Positions 14,071-14,168 of a stretch of DNA of 14,168 bases are shown piece by piece (within the stretch, counting starts at the first letter, position 1; each line of letters opens with the position of its first letter). A program made the position numbers and the translations under genes. Under the pieces are notes generated by a model. It was not told the DNA's origin and ran no database searches. It saw only the letters and a list, made by a program, of their open reading frames with translations. Source of the stretch: Desulfofustis sp. (GTDB taxonomy: Bacteria; Desulfobacterota; Desulfobulbia; Desulfobulbales; Desulfocapsaceae); the NCBI GenBank assembly GCA_029287755.1, contig JARFQM010000154.1, positions 1 to 14,168 of the forward strand. Reading direction: 5' to 3'.

Positions 14071-14168
14071 ATGTGGGGAATCACAAAGATGCTCCTGTCC
14101 TTCTGGTCGATACCTGTGGTACTCTATCTCATAATGCCTGTATTGATTATCAGCGTACTTCTGATCAT
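14071..14168 (+). CDS. membrane protein, N-terminal part only
   Basis: The start of a gene cut by the window edge, with 32 complete codons visible. AAGGAGG lies about 7 nt before the ATG, an excellent ribosome site. The sequence is MWGITKMLLSFWSIPVVLYL followed by IMPVLIISVLLI, which is hydrophobic throughout with one lysine. It should be a membrane-spanning segment or uncleaved signal anchor. It is too short for a family assignment. The candidate sigma-54 promoter upstream suggests conditional expression. Confidence 0.6.
   Translation, partial: MWGITKMLLSFWSIPVVLYLIMPVLIISVLLI

Overview
The window reads as a chromosomal segment of a Gram-negative, GC-moderate (roughly mid-50s % by eye) bacterium. 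A Desulfobacterota (Desulfobulbales-like) host is my best guess. The guess rests on general protein flavour: a nickel-dependent LarA homologue, a tartrate/D-malate dehydrogenase, an ArsR/ArsP pair, a periplasmic MltB-type lytic transglycosylase and a sigma-54-like promoter. No rRNA, tRNA or phylogenetic marker is present, so the taxonomy is inference only. I see no CRISPR array, intact insertion sequence or phage module.

Layout. (1) 1-3000, minus strand: a probable operon of class II aldolase, alpha/beta hydrolase and radical SAM protein. (2) 3001-4724: a regulatory gap, then a plus-strand metal(loid) pair, an ArsR repressor followed by an ArsP-type permease. A near-consensus promoter precedes it and its -10 lies inside an inverted repeat. 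(3) 4810-9840: a hydroxy-acid region. It holds a tartrate/D-malate dehydrogenase (plus), a DUF1269 stress-type protein (minus), a LarA-family nickel racemase/epimerase (minus) and, divergently, hydroxypyruvate isomerase plus tartronate semialdehyde reductase (plus). A 23-bp dyad resembling FCD-type GntR operators sits in the divergent gap. (4) 9962-11873: a lytic transglycosylase (plus) convergent with a hemolysin III/PAQR-type membrane protein (minus). (5) 11874-14168: a gene-poor stretch with small genes. It has a strong promoter with two 11-bp boxes, a structured leader, an 84-aa membrane protein, a decayed GNAT acetyltransferase, a 63-aa protein framed by two strong hairpins, and the start of a membrane protein cut by the window edge.

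How the genes fit together. The dehydrogenase, Hyi and GarR-type enzymes are all known in their families for reactions leading to or around D-glycerate and tartronate semialdehyde. A LarA-family epimerase divergent from hyi-garR suggests that the organism uses the non-preferred stereoisomer of a 2-hydroxy acid and feeds it into this node. The substrate of LarA, the glycerate kinase, the transporter and the regulator are not in the window. The ArsR/ArsP pair looks like an autonomous detoxification unit. The features most worth following up are the divergent operator, the LarA-Hyi-GarR-dehydrogenase neighbourhood, and the regulated small-gene region after 11.9 kb.
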